Below are positions 37,058 through 45,854 of a DNA stretch of 64,000 nt, piece after piece. The DNA comes from Acidobacteriota bacterium (GTDB lineage Bacteria; Acidobacteriota; Thermoanaerobaculia; Gp7-AA8). The notes under the pieces are model-generated. The model was not told the DNA's origin. It did not search any database and saw only the letters and a list, made by a program, of their open reading frames with translations. The stretch covers positions 1-64,000 of the forward strand of contig JAJXWV010000014.1 of NCBI GenBank assembly GCA_021781455.1, in the 5' to 3' direction. Made by a program: the position numbers and the translations under genes. The first letter of the stretch is position 1. Each line of letters opens with the position of its first letter.

Positions 37058-37870
37058 ATGAAAAAGGCTCTGATCGCAGGCATTCTGATTCTCATCGCCG
37101 TCGCGGCATTCGCGCAGATGCGGGGACGCCCGGCCACTTCGGCGCCCATGCTCGGCCCGGACGTGACCTTCACCGGTACCGTGACCCAGTTCAACGCCGC
37201 TCCCGCTGCCGGCACGCCGCAGCTCGTCATCCGTACCGATGACGGTCACGCCATGACCTTCGTCCTTGGACCGTACTGGTACCTGTCGCAGCAGAAGTTC
37301 ACGGCCAGCGCGAACGATCGCGTGGAAGTCGTGGCCCGGGCATGCAGCTCCTGCCCTAACGGCTACGCGGCCGTGACGATCCGCAACATCACCGCCGGCG
37401 TGACGCTGCAGCTCCGCGCGACCGACGGCACGCCGCTGTGGACCGGCGCCAACGGAACCGCGAACGGACCCGGCATGGGCGGTGGACGCCGCGGCCCCGG
37501 CTTCGGCGGCGGCATGGGATCGCAGAACGGCACGTGTAACGGCAACGGTCCGGACATGACCCGTGTGGCCACGTTCGACGCCACGATCGTCAGCTTCACG
37601 GGCGGCCCGGGCGTCGGTCTTCCCACCCTCGTCGTGTCGACCGCGAGCGGCAACAAGACCCTGCTCGTCGCGCCGTACCACGCCGTCATGGCCGCGGGCC
37701 TGACGTTCACGGCAGGCGCGAAGTTCTCGATCACCGCGGCGCCGGTATTGAACAACGGCGTGGAGGAGTGGGTCGTCATCAGACTCCGCGACCTGACCAC
37801 AGGCTTCGAGCTCGCGCTGCGCGACGCCACCACCGGTTATCCGCTGGCGGGCATGCACGGACGGCCGTAG
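37058..37870 (+). CDS. Secreted protein with duplicated beta domain
   Basis: 270 residues from the ATG at 37058, eight bases after AGGAGG. Signal peptide MKKALIAGILILIAVAAFAQ. Two similar beta-rich halves: DVTFTGTVTQFNAAPAAGTP..VEVVARA..TIRNITAG, and VATFDATIVSFTGGPGVGLP..FSITAAP..RLRDLTTGFELALRD, joined by a Gly-rich linker GGGRRGPGFGGGMG. The first half has CSSC. No named family recognised. It follows the two-component genes and could be their target. Confidence 0.75.
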   Translation: MKKALIAGILILIAVAAFAQMRGRPATSAPMLGPDVTFTGTVTQFNAAPAAGTPQLVIRTDDGHAMTFVLGPYWYLSQQKFTASANDRVEVVARACSSCPNGYAAVTIRNITAGVTLQLRATDGTPLWTGANGTANGPGMGGGRRGPGFGGGMGSQNGTCNGNGPDMTRVATFDATIVSFTGGPGVGLPTLVVSTASGNKTLLVAPYHAVMAAGLTFTAGAKFSITAAPVLNNGVEEWVVIRLRDLTTGFELALRDATTGYPLAGMHGRP

Positions 37871-37919
37871 GGGGGGAGCGCACCTGGTTCGGCAGCTCAC
37901 AGCGGTCGATCAAGTGCGC

Positions 37920-38150
37920 AGAGCATCCATCGAGACCCTTCTCCCCCGCTGCGGCGGGGGAGAAGGGTCTCGAATCAAGAGCCGCTCGAGAATCTGGAAT
38001 CTCCAGACCTTCGCACCTTATGGTTCTCACGATCTCGCTTCGTGGCTAGGGTCTCGGGTCAAGAGCCGCGCAAAAACCTGAGGACCTCGCAACCTCGTGA
38101 CCTCGTCACCTCGCAACCCCGGCCCCTCGTGCAGTATTGTGACCTCGCGC
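37920..38150. repeat. GC-hairpin element copy and GACCTCGT word repeats
   Basis: CCTTCTCCCCCGCTGCGGCGGGGGAGAAGG (37937-37968) forms a strong hairpin and is one copy of a recurring element. At 38079-38150 the words ACCTCGCAACC, TCGTGACC and TCGTCACC repeat, as they do at 48498-48600. Confidence 0.8.
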
Positions 38151-38180
38151 GCTTGACAAGCCTCGCTCGCTTCCCATGCT

Positions 38181-39446
38181 GTGCGTGTGTTCGAAGCATT
38201 TCAGGAAGCGGACTACCGGCGGTTCTGGGTCTCGCAGTTTTTTTCGAACGTCGGCTCCTGGATGCAGACGGTGGCGCAGGGCTTCCTCGTCTATCGCCTG
38301 ACCGGCTCGGCGTTCCTCCTCGGATTCGTCGGTTTCGCGAATGCCGTCCCCTCGTTCTTCCTGATGCTGTGGGGCGGGGTGCTCGCCGACCGTCTGGACC
38401 GCCGGCGCGTGGTGAGCATCTCGCAGTGGGCTCAGGCGCTGGCGGCGCTGGCGCTGGCAGTCTCGATCCGCACCGGGCATCTCGGCGTCTGGCAGATCGT
38501 GGCCGCGTCGATCGTGACAGGCATCGCCATCTCTTTTTCGGCGCCGGCGTGGCAGGCCATGGTGCTCGATCTGCTCGACGACCGCACCCGGCTGGCCAAC
38601 GCCGTGGCCATGAACTCGCTGCAGTTCCAGCTGTCGCGCGCCATCGGACCGCTGCTGGCCGGGCTGACGCTGGCCGCGTTCGGCAGCTTCTGGTGCTTCT
38701 TCTTCAACGCCCTCTCGTTCCTTCCGCTCATCTGGATTCTGGGACGGATCAAGCCCCGCCAGCAGCGGACGACCGAGGGGGGAGCATTGTGGGAACGTCT
38801 GCGCGCAGGATTCGTGTACGTGCGCAGCGACCGCATGATTCTTCTTGCTCTCGGCGTGGCCGCGGTGGCGAGCGCGTTCGGATTTCCCTATCTGAATCTG
38901 ATGCCGATCGTGGCGCGCAATCTCTTCCACGCGAACGAAGCGAGCGGGCTCGGATACCTGATGGGAGCAGTCGGCGTCGGGGCGCTGATCGGTTCGCTGG
39001 TGCTCTCGGTGAGGACGCCACCGCAGCGCACGATGCTGCCGACGATCGTCATCACTCTCGGCCTGTTCGGAGCATCGCTCGCCGGCGTCGGCTATCTCCA
39101 CTGGCGCGGCGCCGTGATGGGAATGCTCGTCGTCTGCGGCGCCTCGATGGTGACCTGCCTGGCGCTCTGCAATACATCCATCCAGCAACGCGTGCCCGAT
39201 ACGATGCGCGGCCGTGTGCTGAGCATGTACACGTTCTCGTTCTACGCGTTCCTGCCATTCGGCAATCTGGCCAGCGGCATGCTGGCCGAGCACCGCGGCA
39301 TCGGCCTGACGCTGCTGATCCTCGGCGGCGCCCTCGTGCTCTCGTCAGCGGCCGCGGCCATTGCCGTCAACAGGCGCAAACGCAGGCGCACCCTGTTAGG
39401 CGACGCTGCTCAGATCGAGATCGTCGACACCGAACTCGTCGATTAG
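38181..39446 (+). CDS. MFS transporter, EntS/DUF894-type
   Basis: 421 residues from a GTG. Twelve predicted helices; YRRFWVSQFFSNVGSWMQTV, AQGFLVYRLTGSAF at the start, GGVLADRLDRRRVV (motif A), and SRAIGPLLAGLTLAAFG are typical of the EntS-like branch that exports siderophores or drugs. Ends in a basic cytoplasmic tail NRRKRRRTLL. Stands alone. Confidence 0.9.
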   Translation: MRVFEAFQEADYRRFWVSQFFSNVGSWMQTVAQGFLVYRLTGSAFLLGFVGFANAVPSFFLMLWGGVLADRLDRRRVVSISQWAQALAALALAVSIRTGHLGVWQIVAASIVTGIAISFSAPAWQAMVLDLLDDRTRLANAVAMNSLQFQLSRAIGPLLAGLTLAAFGSFWCFFFNALSFLPLIWILGRIKPRQQRTTEGGALWERLRAGFVYVRSDRMILLALGVAAVASAFGFPYLNLMPIVARNLFHANEASGLGYLMGAVGVGALIGSLVLSVRTPPQRTMLPTIVITLGLFGASLAGVGYLHWRGAVMGMLVVCGASMVTCLALCNTSIQQRVPDTMRGRVLSMYTFSFYAFLPFGNLASGMLAEHRGIGLTLLILGGALVLSSAAAAIAVNRRKRRRTLLGDAAQIEIVDTELVD

Positions 39447-39511
39447 CCGGGAGCAGTGCCGGCGTGCGGGCTCACCTCTCCCGCGTCGTCGGCGTAATGG
39501 CGGCTGCGCGA

Positions 39512-39733
39512 TCAGTCAGGGACGACGATGCTGGCCCACGGCATCTTGCGGACCGCGACGACCGTGGCATCGATCTGCTGTTGCGTGGAAGACGTGCCCA
39601 GCGTTCGCTGGACGTAATCGATCTCGGTCGATACCAGCCGCTGGGAAAGGAGCCTCTCCGCGGCCCTGGCAATGTTGCTCGGCGACACGGGCATTTTCTT
39701 TTCTCTCTTGACCTTCGGTTCAGGCGTTTTCAT
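39512..39733 (-). CDS. Small hypothetical protein
   Basis: 73 residues. MKTPEPKVKREKKMPVSPSN is basic, then NIARAAERLLSQRLVSTEID, VRKMPWASIVVPD. AGGAG lies 8 bp before the ATG, which supports translation. No family recognised. Confidence 0.55.
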   Translation of the reverse strand: MKTPEPKVKREKKMPVSPSNIARAAERLLSQRLVSTEIDYVQRTLGTSSTQQQIDATVVAVRKMPWASIVVPD

Positions 39734-39998
39734 AGATGCTCTCCTGCGGTTGAGGGTGGGACAACGATGATCGGAGAGCGATTTCGCCTTCCAAACGGTG
39801 CGGACGACCGGTCGATGTTGCGCGGATGAAGGTTCGACGTCTGCATTCGATAACGCGCGCGGCCGGTCCGATATTCAGAGCGGGACGTATTCCTTTGAGA
39901 ACTCGACGTGGAACCGCCCTCTGCCGTTCATGCAGCCCGTGCGGCATGTGCCAGAGCCTCGACGGCGATGAGAGTTGCCGACGCGCTGCTGCGCGTCC

Positions 39999-41060
39999 CT
40001 ACTTCGCCTTCTTCTTCGTCGCCTTCTGAATCAGCGCCTTCGATTTCGCGTCTGTCGCCATCGACGACACCGTGGTCGCCTGCGCGGGCGTCAGGATCGC
40101 ACCTTTGGCGACGAGCGCCTCGGCGGCGTCGAGGTGCTTCATGAAGAAGGCCATCATCAGCGGCGTCGTGCCGCTCCCGTTGACGGCGTTCACGTCGGCA
40201 CCCGCGGCGATCAGGCGCTTGACCACTCCCGCCCCGCAGTACTGGGCCGCGCTGAGCAGCGGCGTATTGCCGTTGTCCCCCTTGCGCTTCACGTTTGCGC
40301 CGGCGGCGACCAGGGTGTCGACCGTCTTCAGGAGGGCTTCGTTCTCTCCTTCGCCGCGAGAGCAGGCCAGGATTGCGCTGTCCAGTGGCGCGCTGCCGGC
40401 CGGCCCGCCGTTCGGATCGACGCCGGCCGCAAGAAGGGCCGCAACCTCCTCCTGATTCCCCTCGCCCGCAGATCGGTTGAGCTGGTCGAGCGAAACGCCG
40501 AGGTCACGCGACTTGAGGAAGGCGATGGCGTCGCTCTCCTTGCCGGCATCGACCGGTTTGATCGCGCTGACTTTGCCCTCGGCAGGCATCGAGCGGATGT
40601 AGTTCTGCAGGATCTCTCCCCGGCTCTGCACGTACGAGTCGGAGTCCTTGAGGGCCATGTCGGCCACCTTCTGCAGGACCGAGCGCGGCGCGCCGAGCTC
40701 GCGCAATCCGGTGATGGCGTCGCCGCGGAGGAAGTTCGAGTTCGTCTTCGTCTCGGCGATCGTCATCAGAATCGGCGCGGCCTTGTCGAGGATGTAGCTC
40801 TTCACGGCGGCCGGACTGCTGCCGTCGGCGGCGCCGAGGTCGACGATGGCGTCGACGAGGTGGCCCTGATCTTCGCCGTCACGTGAGCTGCGGAGCATGT
40901 CCAGCAGCGGCGCGAGATCGCGCTCGGGAACGACCTTTCCGGACTCGATGGCCGCCTTCGCAGCGTCGACCTTTGCCCTGATTTCCGCGTACGAATCGGC
41001 TCGCACCACGGGAACTGCCAGAAAGAGAACGACCATGGCACCAAGAGCTCGCAGACGCAT
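39999..41060 (-). CDS. Secreted ankyrin-repeat protein
   Basis: 353 residues. Signal peptide MRLRALGAMVVLFLAVPVVR ending near AxA, an N-terminal helical region with HEAT-like phrases (PAAVKSYILDKAAPIL; LRGDAITGLRELGAP), then ankyrin repeats from about 200: RSAGEGNQEEVAALLAAGVD, LLKTVDTLVAAGANVKRKGD, GAGVVKRLIAAGADVNAVNG. Likely a periplasmic protein-binding scaffold; partner unknown. Basic KKKAK end. Confidence 0.88.
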   Translation of the reverse strand: MRLRALGAMVVLFLAVPVVRADSYAEIRAKVDAAKAAIESGKVVPERDLAPLLDMLRSSRDGEDQGHLVDAIVDLGAADGSSPAAVKSYILDKAAPILMTIAETKTNSNFLRGDAITGLRELGAPRSVLQKVADMALKDSDSYVQSRGEILQNYIRSMPAEGKVSAIKPVDAGKESDAIAFLKSRDLGVSLDQLNRSAGEGNQEEVAALLAAGVDPNGGPAGSAPLDSAILACSRGEGENEALLKTVDTLVAAGANVKRKGDNGNTPLLSAAQYCGAGVVKRLIAAGADVNAVNGSGTTPLMMAFFMKHLDAAEALVAKGAILTPAQATTVSSMATDAKSKALIQKATKKKAK

Positions 41061-41109
41061 GCAGCCTCCTCAATTCAGGGAAGGTCATAGCGTACAACAG
41101 GATTGAGGA

Positions 41110-41452
41110 CCTTCTGTCGGGCGCGATGCGCCCTCGTACGCTGAGCGGGCGGCAGATTTCGGCGGCCTGACGGCCGCCGCTAAATTCTCGTCGGGCGCTT
41201 CGCGCCCTCATGCGGCTCGACCTGCGCCTTCATGCGGCTCGACCTGCGCCCTCATGCGGCTCGACCTGCGCCCTCATGCGGCTCGACCTGCGCCTTCATG
41301 CGGTTCGACCTGCGCCTTCATGCGGTGGAGGGAGGTGGAGGCGGCGGAGCCGCCGAAAGCATTTAGCGGCGGCCGTGAGGCCGCCGAGAACGCGCTCCAG
41401 ATCAGCGTCGAGGGCGCGCAGCGCCCGACAGAAAACGGCGGTTCGGCCACCT
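41110..41452. repeat. Palindromic units and 22-bp tandem repeat left of transposase
   Basis: 41161-41188 has GGCGGCCTGACGGCCGCC followed by GCTAAATTCT; 41361-41385 has the same block inverted. Between them (about 41210-41325) a 22-bp unit starting ATGCGGCTCGACC is repeated five times with C/T changes. GGGCGCTTCGCGCCC-type small hairpins accompany each block. Confidence 0.9.
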
Positions 41453-42055
41453 TCAATCGAAAACGTAACGCTCGTCGAACTCGACGCCTGCTTCTTTCAA
41501 CAACGACAGGAACTCTTCTCGAAATGTGACTTGATGATGGTGCAGTTCCTGGTTAGCGATGTACCGCACTACGCCGCCTGCCGATGATGGACTGACGCTG
41601 AATGCACCGTAGCCGCGTTGCCAGGCAAAGTCCTGGTGCAGTTTCGCTTCGTGAATCCACTTTGAGGAATTGCTCTTGATCTTGTTGAGGAAGTCGGCAA
41701 TCGAAAGCATGGGCGGAACTGCGGCGAGCAGATGGACATGATCCGCGATGCCGCCAACCCGAAAAGGGTGTGCGCCGAGGTTCCGGGCGATGCCGCCGAG
41801 GTAGGCGTAGAGCGATTCGCGGAGATCCGGCGTGATGAACGGGGTGCGCTCGTACGTCGAGAAGACGACGTGAACGAGGATCGACGTGTAGCTGCGCGGC
41901 ATGGTCGTTTCGACCCGACCGCGGAAGTCCCGGTTGAAATGGTACCTCGGATCTGTCGGGCGCGATGCGCCCTCGTACGCCGAGCGGGCGGCGTATTTCG
42001 GCGGCCTCACGGCCGCCGCTAAATTCTCGTCGGGCGCTTCGCGCCCTCATGCGGC
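41341..42055. mobile_element. IS200/RAYT-like unit flanked by inverted palindromes
   Basis: The Y1 transposase gene lies between two repeat blocks in opposite orientation: 41341-41430 and 41955-42055. Each has a GGGCGC..GCGCCC hairpin, the GGCGGCC..GGCCGCC palindrome and the GCTAAAT tail. This is the layout of a REP-associated Y1 transposase with its REP pair. Confidence 0.65.
41453..41902 (-). CDS. IS200-family Y1 transposase (RAYT-like)
   Basis: 149 residues from the ATG at 41902; upstream in-frame Met codons fall in the repeat. MPRSYTSILVHVVFSTYERT, HUH motif His55-Val-His57 in GGIADHVHLLAAVPP, AWQRGYGAFSVSPSSAGGVV, and the nucleophile Tyr114 in RYIANQELHHHQ. Both catalytic parts are intact. 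Y1 enzymes cut single-stranded DNA at hairpins; the flanking palindromes are the obvious substrates. Confidence 0.88.
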   Translation of the reverse strand: MPRSYTSILVHVVFSTYERTPFITPDLRESLYAYLGGIARNLGAHPFRVGGIADHVHLLAAVPPMLSIADFLNKIKSNSSKWIHEAKLHQDFAWQRGYGAFSVSPSSAGGVVRYIANQELHHHQVTFREEFLSLLKEAGVEFDERYVFD

Positions 42056-42094
42056 TCGACCCGCGCACGAAATCGGTCCCATCGGTCCCATTCG

Positions 42095-44212
42095 TCAGGC
42101 CTTCATGGCCGCCAGCACCCGCGCCGGCGTCATCGGCAGCCGGAACATCCGCACGCCGGTGGCGTCGAACACGGCGTTGGCGATGACGGCGCCGACCGGC
42201 ACGATGGCCGGCTCGCCGCCGCCCTGAGGAGCGAGCCGCTCGTTCGCGATCAGGAGCGTCTCGATGCGCGGCACTCCCGCGAAGCGCGGGAGCTCGTACG
42301 TGTCGAAGTTGCGGTCGAGGATGTCGCCGCCGCGGAAATTGAGCTCCTCGCTGAGGACGTAGCCCTGGCCCATCGTGATGCAGCCTTCCATCTGCATCTT
42401 CGCGCCGACGGGGTTGATCACCAGCCCCATGTCCTGCGCGGCCACGACGCGTTTGACATTGATCGCTCCCGTCTTGCGATCCACCGCGACTTCCGCGGCC
42501 ATGGCGCAGTACGTCCCGGCGTCGATGCTGCAGGCGATGGCGCGGCCCTGTCCCGACGGTCCCGCGCCGGGCTTCCAACCGAAGGCGTCGGCCACGGTCT
42601 TGAGAGCGCGGATCAACTGCGGGTCGGAGGTGTTGCGGAGCCGGAACTCGAGCGGGTCGACCTTGGCTGCGGCGGCCATGATGTCGATCTGGGACTCGCG
42701 GGCGAAGACGTTCGTCCCGGCCCCGGGAGCGCGCCACGGCCCGGTGGCGAACGGATGAATGCGCGCGCCGGTCGCCGAGTTGCGCGCGGCATAGCTCTTG
42801 AGGCTCACGTTGGCGATGTCGTACGGCGGCTCGGCCGAGCGCTCGCCGGCGGCGTAGACGTGGTAATCCCACGCCGTGATCTTTCCGGCACCGTCGATTG
42901 CCGAGTTGATCTTCACCACCGCGGCGGGACCGAACGTGTCGAAGAAGAACTCCTCGCCGCGCGTGAACATGACCATGACCGGCTTGCCGGTCATCTGCGC
43001 CAGCTGCGCGGCTTCGACGCCCTGGGGCGCCGGGCTCTTGCCCCCGAAGCCGCCCCCGACGAACGGCGTGATCACGCGAACGCTCTTCTCGTCGAGGCCG
43101 AGCGTCTCGGCGATGCGCGTGCGAGCCTGGAACGGGCCCTGGGTCCCGATCCACGCCGTCAGCCGTCCGTCCTTCCATTCCGCGACCGCGCTATGCGGCT
43201 CGATCGGCGCGTGCGCCAGATATCCGGTGCGGAAGGTCGAGCGGATGACGCGTGCGCTACCGCCGTCGATCACGCTGGCGACATTGCCTCGGGAGACATG
43301 CGCCTCGCCCTCGCCGGCGTTCTTCACGAGGTAGTCGTGCACGGATTCCGTGTCGAATGCCGCGGCCGGCTTCTCCCACTCCGCCTTGACCAGCTTCAAC
43401 GCCGCGGCGGCGCGCTCGGGATCGGCGTGCAGAACCGCGACGAGATCGCCTTTCTCGACGACCGTCACGCCGGGCAGCTCCTTCGCCTTCGACGTGTCGA
43501 GCGATTTGCGGGTGGCGCCGTGTACCGGCGGCCGCAGCAGGCGCGCGTAGAGCATGCCCGGAAGTCGGACATCGCCCGCGTATTTCGCGCGGCCGCTGAC
43601 CTTCTCGCGCCCGTCCAGACGCTTCGGTGCCGTGCCGATGAGCTTGAACTCGCCGACGGAGCGGAGCACGGCCTTCTCGTCGACGAGGCGCGCGATCCGC
43701 TTTCCTTTTGCCAGCTCGCCGTAGGTCACCTTCTGCGAGCCGTTCGAGACCACGCCGTTGTCGACGACGAGCTTTCCGCGAGGCGTCCCGAGCTTCTGCG
43801 CGGCCAGGTTCATCAGGACCGTGCGCGCTTCGGCGGCCGCCGCGCGCACGGCCGGGCCGAAGAACCGCGTCGACATCGAGCCGTGCGTCCCCTGGTCCCA
43901 CGGGCAGAGGTCCGTGTCGCCCATGACCATGTTGACCGAATCGAGGCCCACGCCCAGCTCCTCGGCAGCCATCTGCGCGAGCGACGTCTGCACGCCCTGC
44001 CCCATCTCGATCTTGCCGGAGAAGATCGTGACGCGCCCGTTCTCGTCGATGCGCAGGTAGGCGTTGAGATCTTCGGGATAGCCGCGCCGCCGCTGCTGCG
44101 CGAACAGCTCCGCGGGCCTGGCGGTGACCAGGACCACGATGCCGCCGCCGAGGAGCTTGCAGAAGGAGCGCCGGTCGATGCCCCGGAGTGGCGACGACGA
44201 TCGGGTGGTCAT
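42095..44212 (-). CDS. Molybdenum hydroxylase large subunit (IorB/aldehyde oxidase-like)
   Basis: 705 residues from the ATG at 44212 (GGAGG upstream, ATGA overlap with the small subunit). Twin-Arg signal GIDRRSFCKLLGGGIVVLVT, then Moco-domain landmarks: FSGKIEMGQGVQTSLAQMAA, GTHGSMSTRFFGPAV, TPFVGGGFGGKSPAPQGVEA, and the late MGQGYVLSEEL. Oxidises an aldehyde or N-heterocycle with water; substrate unknown. With no FAD subunit gene, the pair resembles isoquinoline 1-oxidoreductase. Confidence 0.9.
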   Translation of the reverse strand: MTTRSSSPLRGIDRRSFCKLLGGGIVVLVTARPAELFAQQRRRGYPEDLNAYLRIDENGRVTIFSGKIEMGQGVQTSLAQMAAEELGVGLDSVNMVMGDTDLCPWDQGTHGSMSTRFFGPAVRAAAAEARTVLMNLAAQKLGTPRGKLVVDNGVVSNGSQKVTYGELAKGKRIARLVDEKAVLRSVGEFKLIGTAPKRLDGREKVSGRAKYAGDVRLPGMLYARLLRPPVHGATRKSLDTSKAKELPGVTVVEKGDLVAVLHADPERAAAALKLVKAEWEKPAAAFDTESVHDYLVKNAGEGEAHVSRGNVASVIDGGSARVIRSTFRTGYLAHAPIEPHSAVAEWKDGRLTAWIGTQGPFQARTRIAETLGLDEKSVRVITPFVGGGFGGKSPAPQGVEAAQLAQMTGKPVMVMFTRGEEFFFDTFGPAAVVKINSAIDGAGKITAWDYHVYAAGERSAEPPYDIANVSLKSYAARNSATGARIHPFATGPWRAPGAGTNVFARESQIDIMAAAAKVDPLEFRLRNTSDPQLIRALKTVADAFGWKPGAGPSGQGRAIACSIDAGTYCAMAAEVAVDRKTGAINVKRVVAAQDMGLVINPVGAKMQMEGCITMGQGYVLSEELNFRGGDILDRNFDTYELPRFAGVPRIETLLIANERLAPQGGGEPAIVPVGAVIANAVFDATGVRMFRLPMTPARVLAAMKA

Positions 44213-44682
44213 CGGGCACCTCCGCTCTTCGACGCCTGCTCGATCGCGGCGACGATCCTCTGATGGGCGCCGCAGCGGCAGAGATTCGAGTTCATCTCGT
44301 CGACGATCGCCGCGTGCGATGGATGCGGCTGTTTCTGGAGCAGCGCCCAGGCGTTCATCAGCATCCCCGACGTGCAGTAGCCGCACTGGAATCCGCCCTG
44401 ATCGATGAAGGCCTGCTGCAGCGGATGGAGGTTGCCGCCGTGCTCGAGGCCCTCGATGGTCACGACCTTCTTGTTCTCGATGGCGGCCAGCGAGGTCTGG
44501 CAGGAGCGCACCGCGGTGCCGTCGACGGCAACCGTGCACGCGCCGCAGATGCCTTCGCCGCAGCCGTACTTCGTTCCGGTAAGGTCGAGGTCGGTGCGCA
44601 GAACCCACAGAAGCGTGCGGCCGTCGTCGGTGTCGAGGGCTACGGGACGGCCATTCAGCGTGAACTTGATGCTCTTCCTCAC
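44209..44682 (-). CDS. Molybdenum hydroxylase 2Fe-2S subunit (IorA-like)
   Basis: 157 residues. Plant-type cluster: KYGCGEGICGACTVAVDGTA then C in VRSCQTSL; second cluster: FQCGYCTSGMLM and SNLCRCGAHQRIV. All eight Cys are present. Passes electrons from the Moco subunit. No signal peptide, so it is probably carried across with the Tat-tagged large subunit. Confidence 0.93.
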   Translation of the reverse strand: MRKSIKFTLNGRPVALDTDDGRTLLWVLRTDLDLTGTKYGCGEGICGACTVAVDGTAVRSCQTSLAAIENKKVVTIEGLEHGGNLHPLQQAFIDQGGFQCGYCTSGMLMNAWALLQKQPHPSHAAIVDEMNSNLCRCGAHQRIVAAIEQASKSGGAR

Positions 44683-44837
44683 GCGTGCCTCCTTGAGGTC
44701 AGGATGTCAATTGCGCGTGGCCGCGATCAGGGCGCGCAGAATCTGCAGGCAAGGGCGGCGAAAATCAATCGCGCGGATCGACAGATCCTAACGCAGGAGC
44801 TCCGGCATGGTCCTGTGAACCAACTGTGAACGTGCAG

Positions 44838-44912
44838 GCAGTCCTGAGTGCTGAGTCCTGAGTGCTGAGCTTGTTCGGGGGCGCCCTCAGGACTCAGAAC
44901 TCAGGACTCAGG
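44838..44912. repeat. CTGAGTCCTGAGTGCTGAG word repeat with inverted copies
   Basis: Rows of CTGAGT(C/G)CTGAG followed by CAGGACTCAG rows, able to fold back. The same words occur at 60660-60782, 61024-61132 and 63056-63163. Confidence 0.85.
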
Positions 44913-44939
44913 TCCCGCCGAAACGGCCCGGGCAGCGGC

Positions 44940-45461
44940 CTACTTCTCAGCGACCGACTTCAATTGGGCAAGACCGCTTTCGAAGTCCTTCCCCACGATC
45001 TTGTCGATATTGAAGAAGATCCCCATCACCTTGGCGAAGTAATTGTTGGGCCCGCGCATCGTCCAGGTCACGTTGGTCGACTGCCCTTTCGGCTCCAGAG
45101 CGAACTCGATGACGTCATGGCCTTCCATCGGCTTCACGAAATCCATCTTGATCGAGACCAGGGAAGCCGACGCCATGGTGATTTCCATCCGCCCCTTCCC
45201 GACTTTGCTGTTGCCTTCCCAGTCGTAGATGGCGCCCTGGCCGCTGGGCGCGCCGCTGAAGCTCTTCTTCATGGCCGGGTCGAGCTTTTCGTACGGGGAC
45301 CAGGAGCTCCAGTTATGAAAATCGCTGATCAGCGGGGCGATCTTCTCCGGCGAAGCGTTGATGACGGCCGAGCGCTGGACGACGAACGTGTCGGGTCGCA
45401 AGGCAGCGAAGATAAGAAATGCGGCGACGAGAACGGCGATGACGATGGCGGTGATCTTCAA
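44940..45461 (-). CDS. SRPBCC-family (polyketide cyclase-like) protein
   Basis: 173 residues from a TTG at 45461 with AAGGA just upstream. One N-terminal TM helix (ITAIVIAVLVAAFLIFAALR), then the SRPBCC fold: VVQRSAVINASPEKIAPLIS, DFHNWSSWSPYEKLDPAMKK, MEITMASASLVSIKMDFVKP, GIFFNIDKIVGKDFESGLAQ. Membrane-anchored START-like ligand binder of unknown ligand. The longer upstream frame only covers repeats. Confidence 0.85.
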   Translation of the reverse strand: MKITAIVIAVLVAAFLIFAALRPDTFVVQRSAVINASPEKIAPLISDFHNWSSWSPYEKLDPAMKKSFSGAPSGQGAIYDWEGNSKVGKGRMEITMASASLVSIKMDFVKPMEGHDVIEFALEPKGQSTNVTWTMRGPNNYFAKVMGIFFNIDKIVGKDFESGLAQLKSVAEK

Positions 45462-45624
45462 GAAATCATCCTTCCTTGCTCGATTGAGCGGGGGTCGGAG
45501 TCGTAGTTTGTTATGGATGTCGAGCCATTTTACATTCAAGGTCCGAGGCGACGCTGAGCCGCGGAGCGGCGAAATCTTTGTAGCCCAAGGCGTGAGAGCC
45601 TGGAGTTGCCGAACGCACCAAAGC

Positions 45625-45805
45625 TTGTCATCCCGAGCACTCGAATCGCGCAGGCGCGACACCAGAGAGAAGAAACGTTCGATCGTTCCCCCTCTCCCCG
45701 CCGCAGCGGGGAGAGGGCCGGGGTGAGGGGTCTCGTTCTCGTTCGAGAGGAGACCCCTCATCCGCCTTCGGCACCTTCTCCCCGCTGCGGCGGGGAGAAG
45801 GGCAA
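45625..45805. repeat. GC-hairpin interspersed element, full copy
   Basis: Contains CCCTCTCCCCGCCGCAGCGG..GGGAGAGGG and, further on, CCTTCTCCCCGCTGCGGCGG..GAGAAGG hairpins, joined by GGGGTCTCGTTCTCG..GAGACCCC. The same order appears reversed at 49500-49645 and at 54105-54245; partial copies lie near 23850, 29270 and 37937. Confidence 0.9.
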
Positions 45806-45854
45806 CGAACGCCAGAGCCTGCATAAACACTGGGAGTTTCTTGCGTCCCTACAA

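Noticed and set aside
38042..39829. 595-aa plus-strand reading overlapping the MFS gene in another frame
   Set aside because: Composition RRxxRR-rich and no membrane segments; the MFS frame is clear.
41205..41330. CRISPR array
   Set aside because: The 22-bp units are directly adjacent without unique spacers and there are no cas genes.
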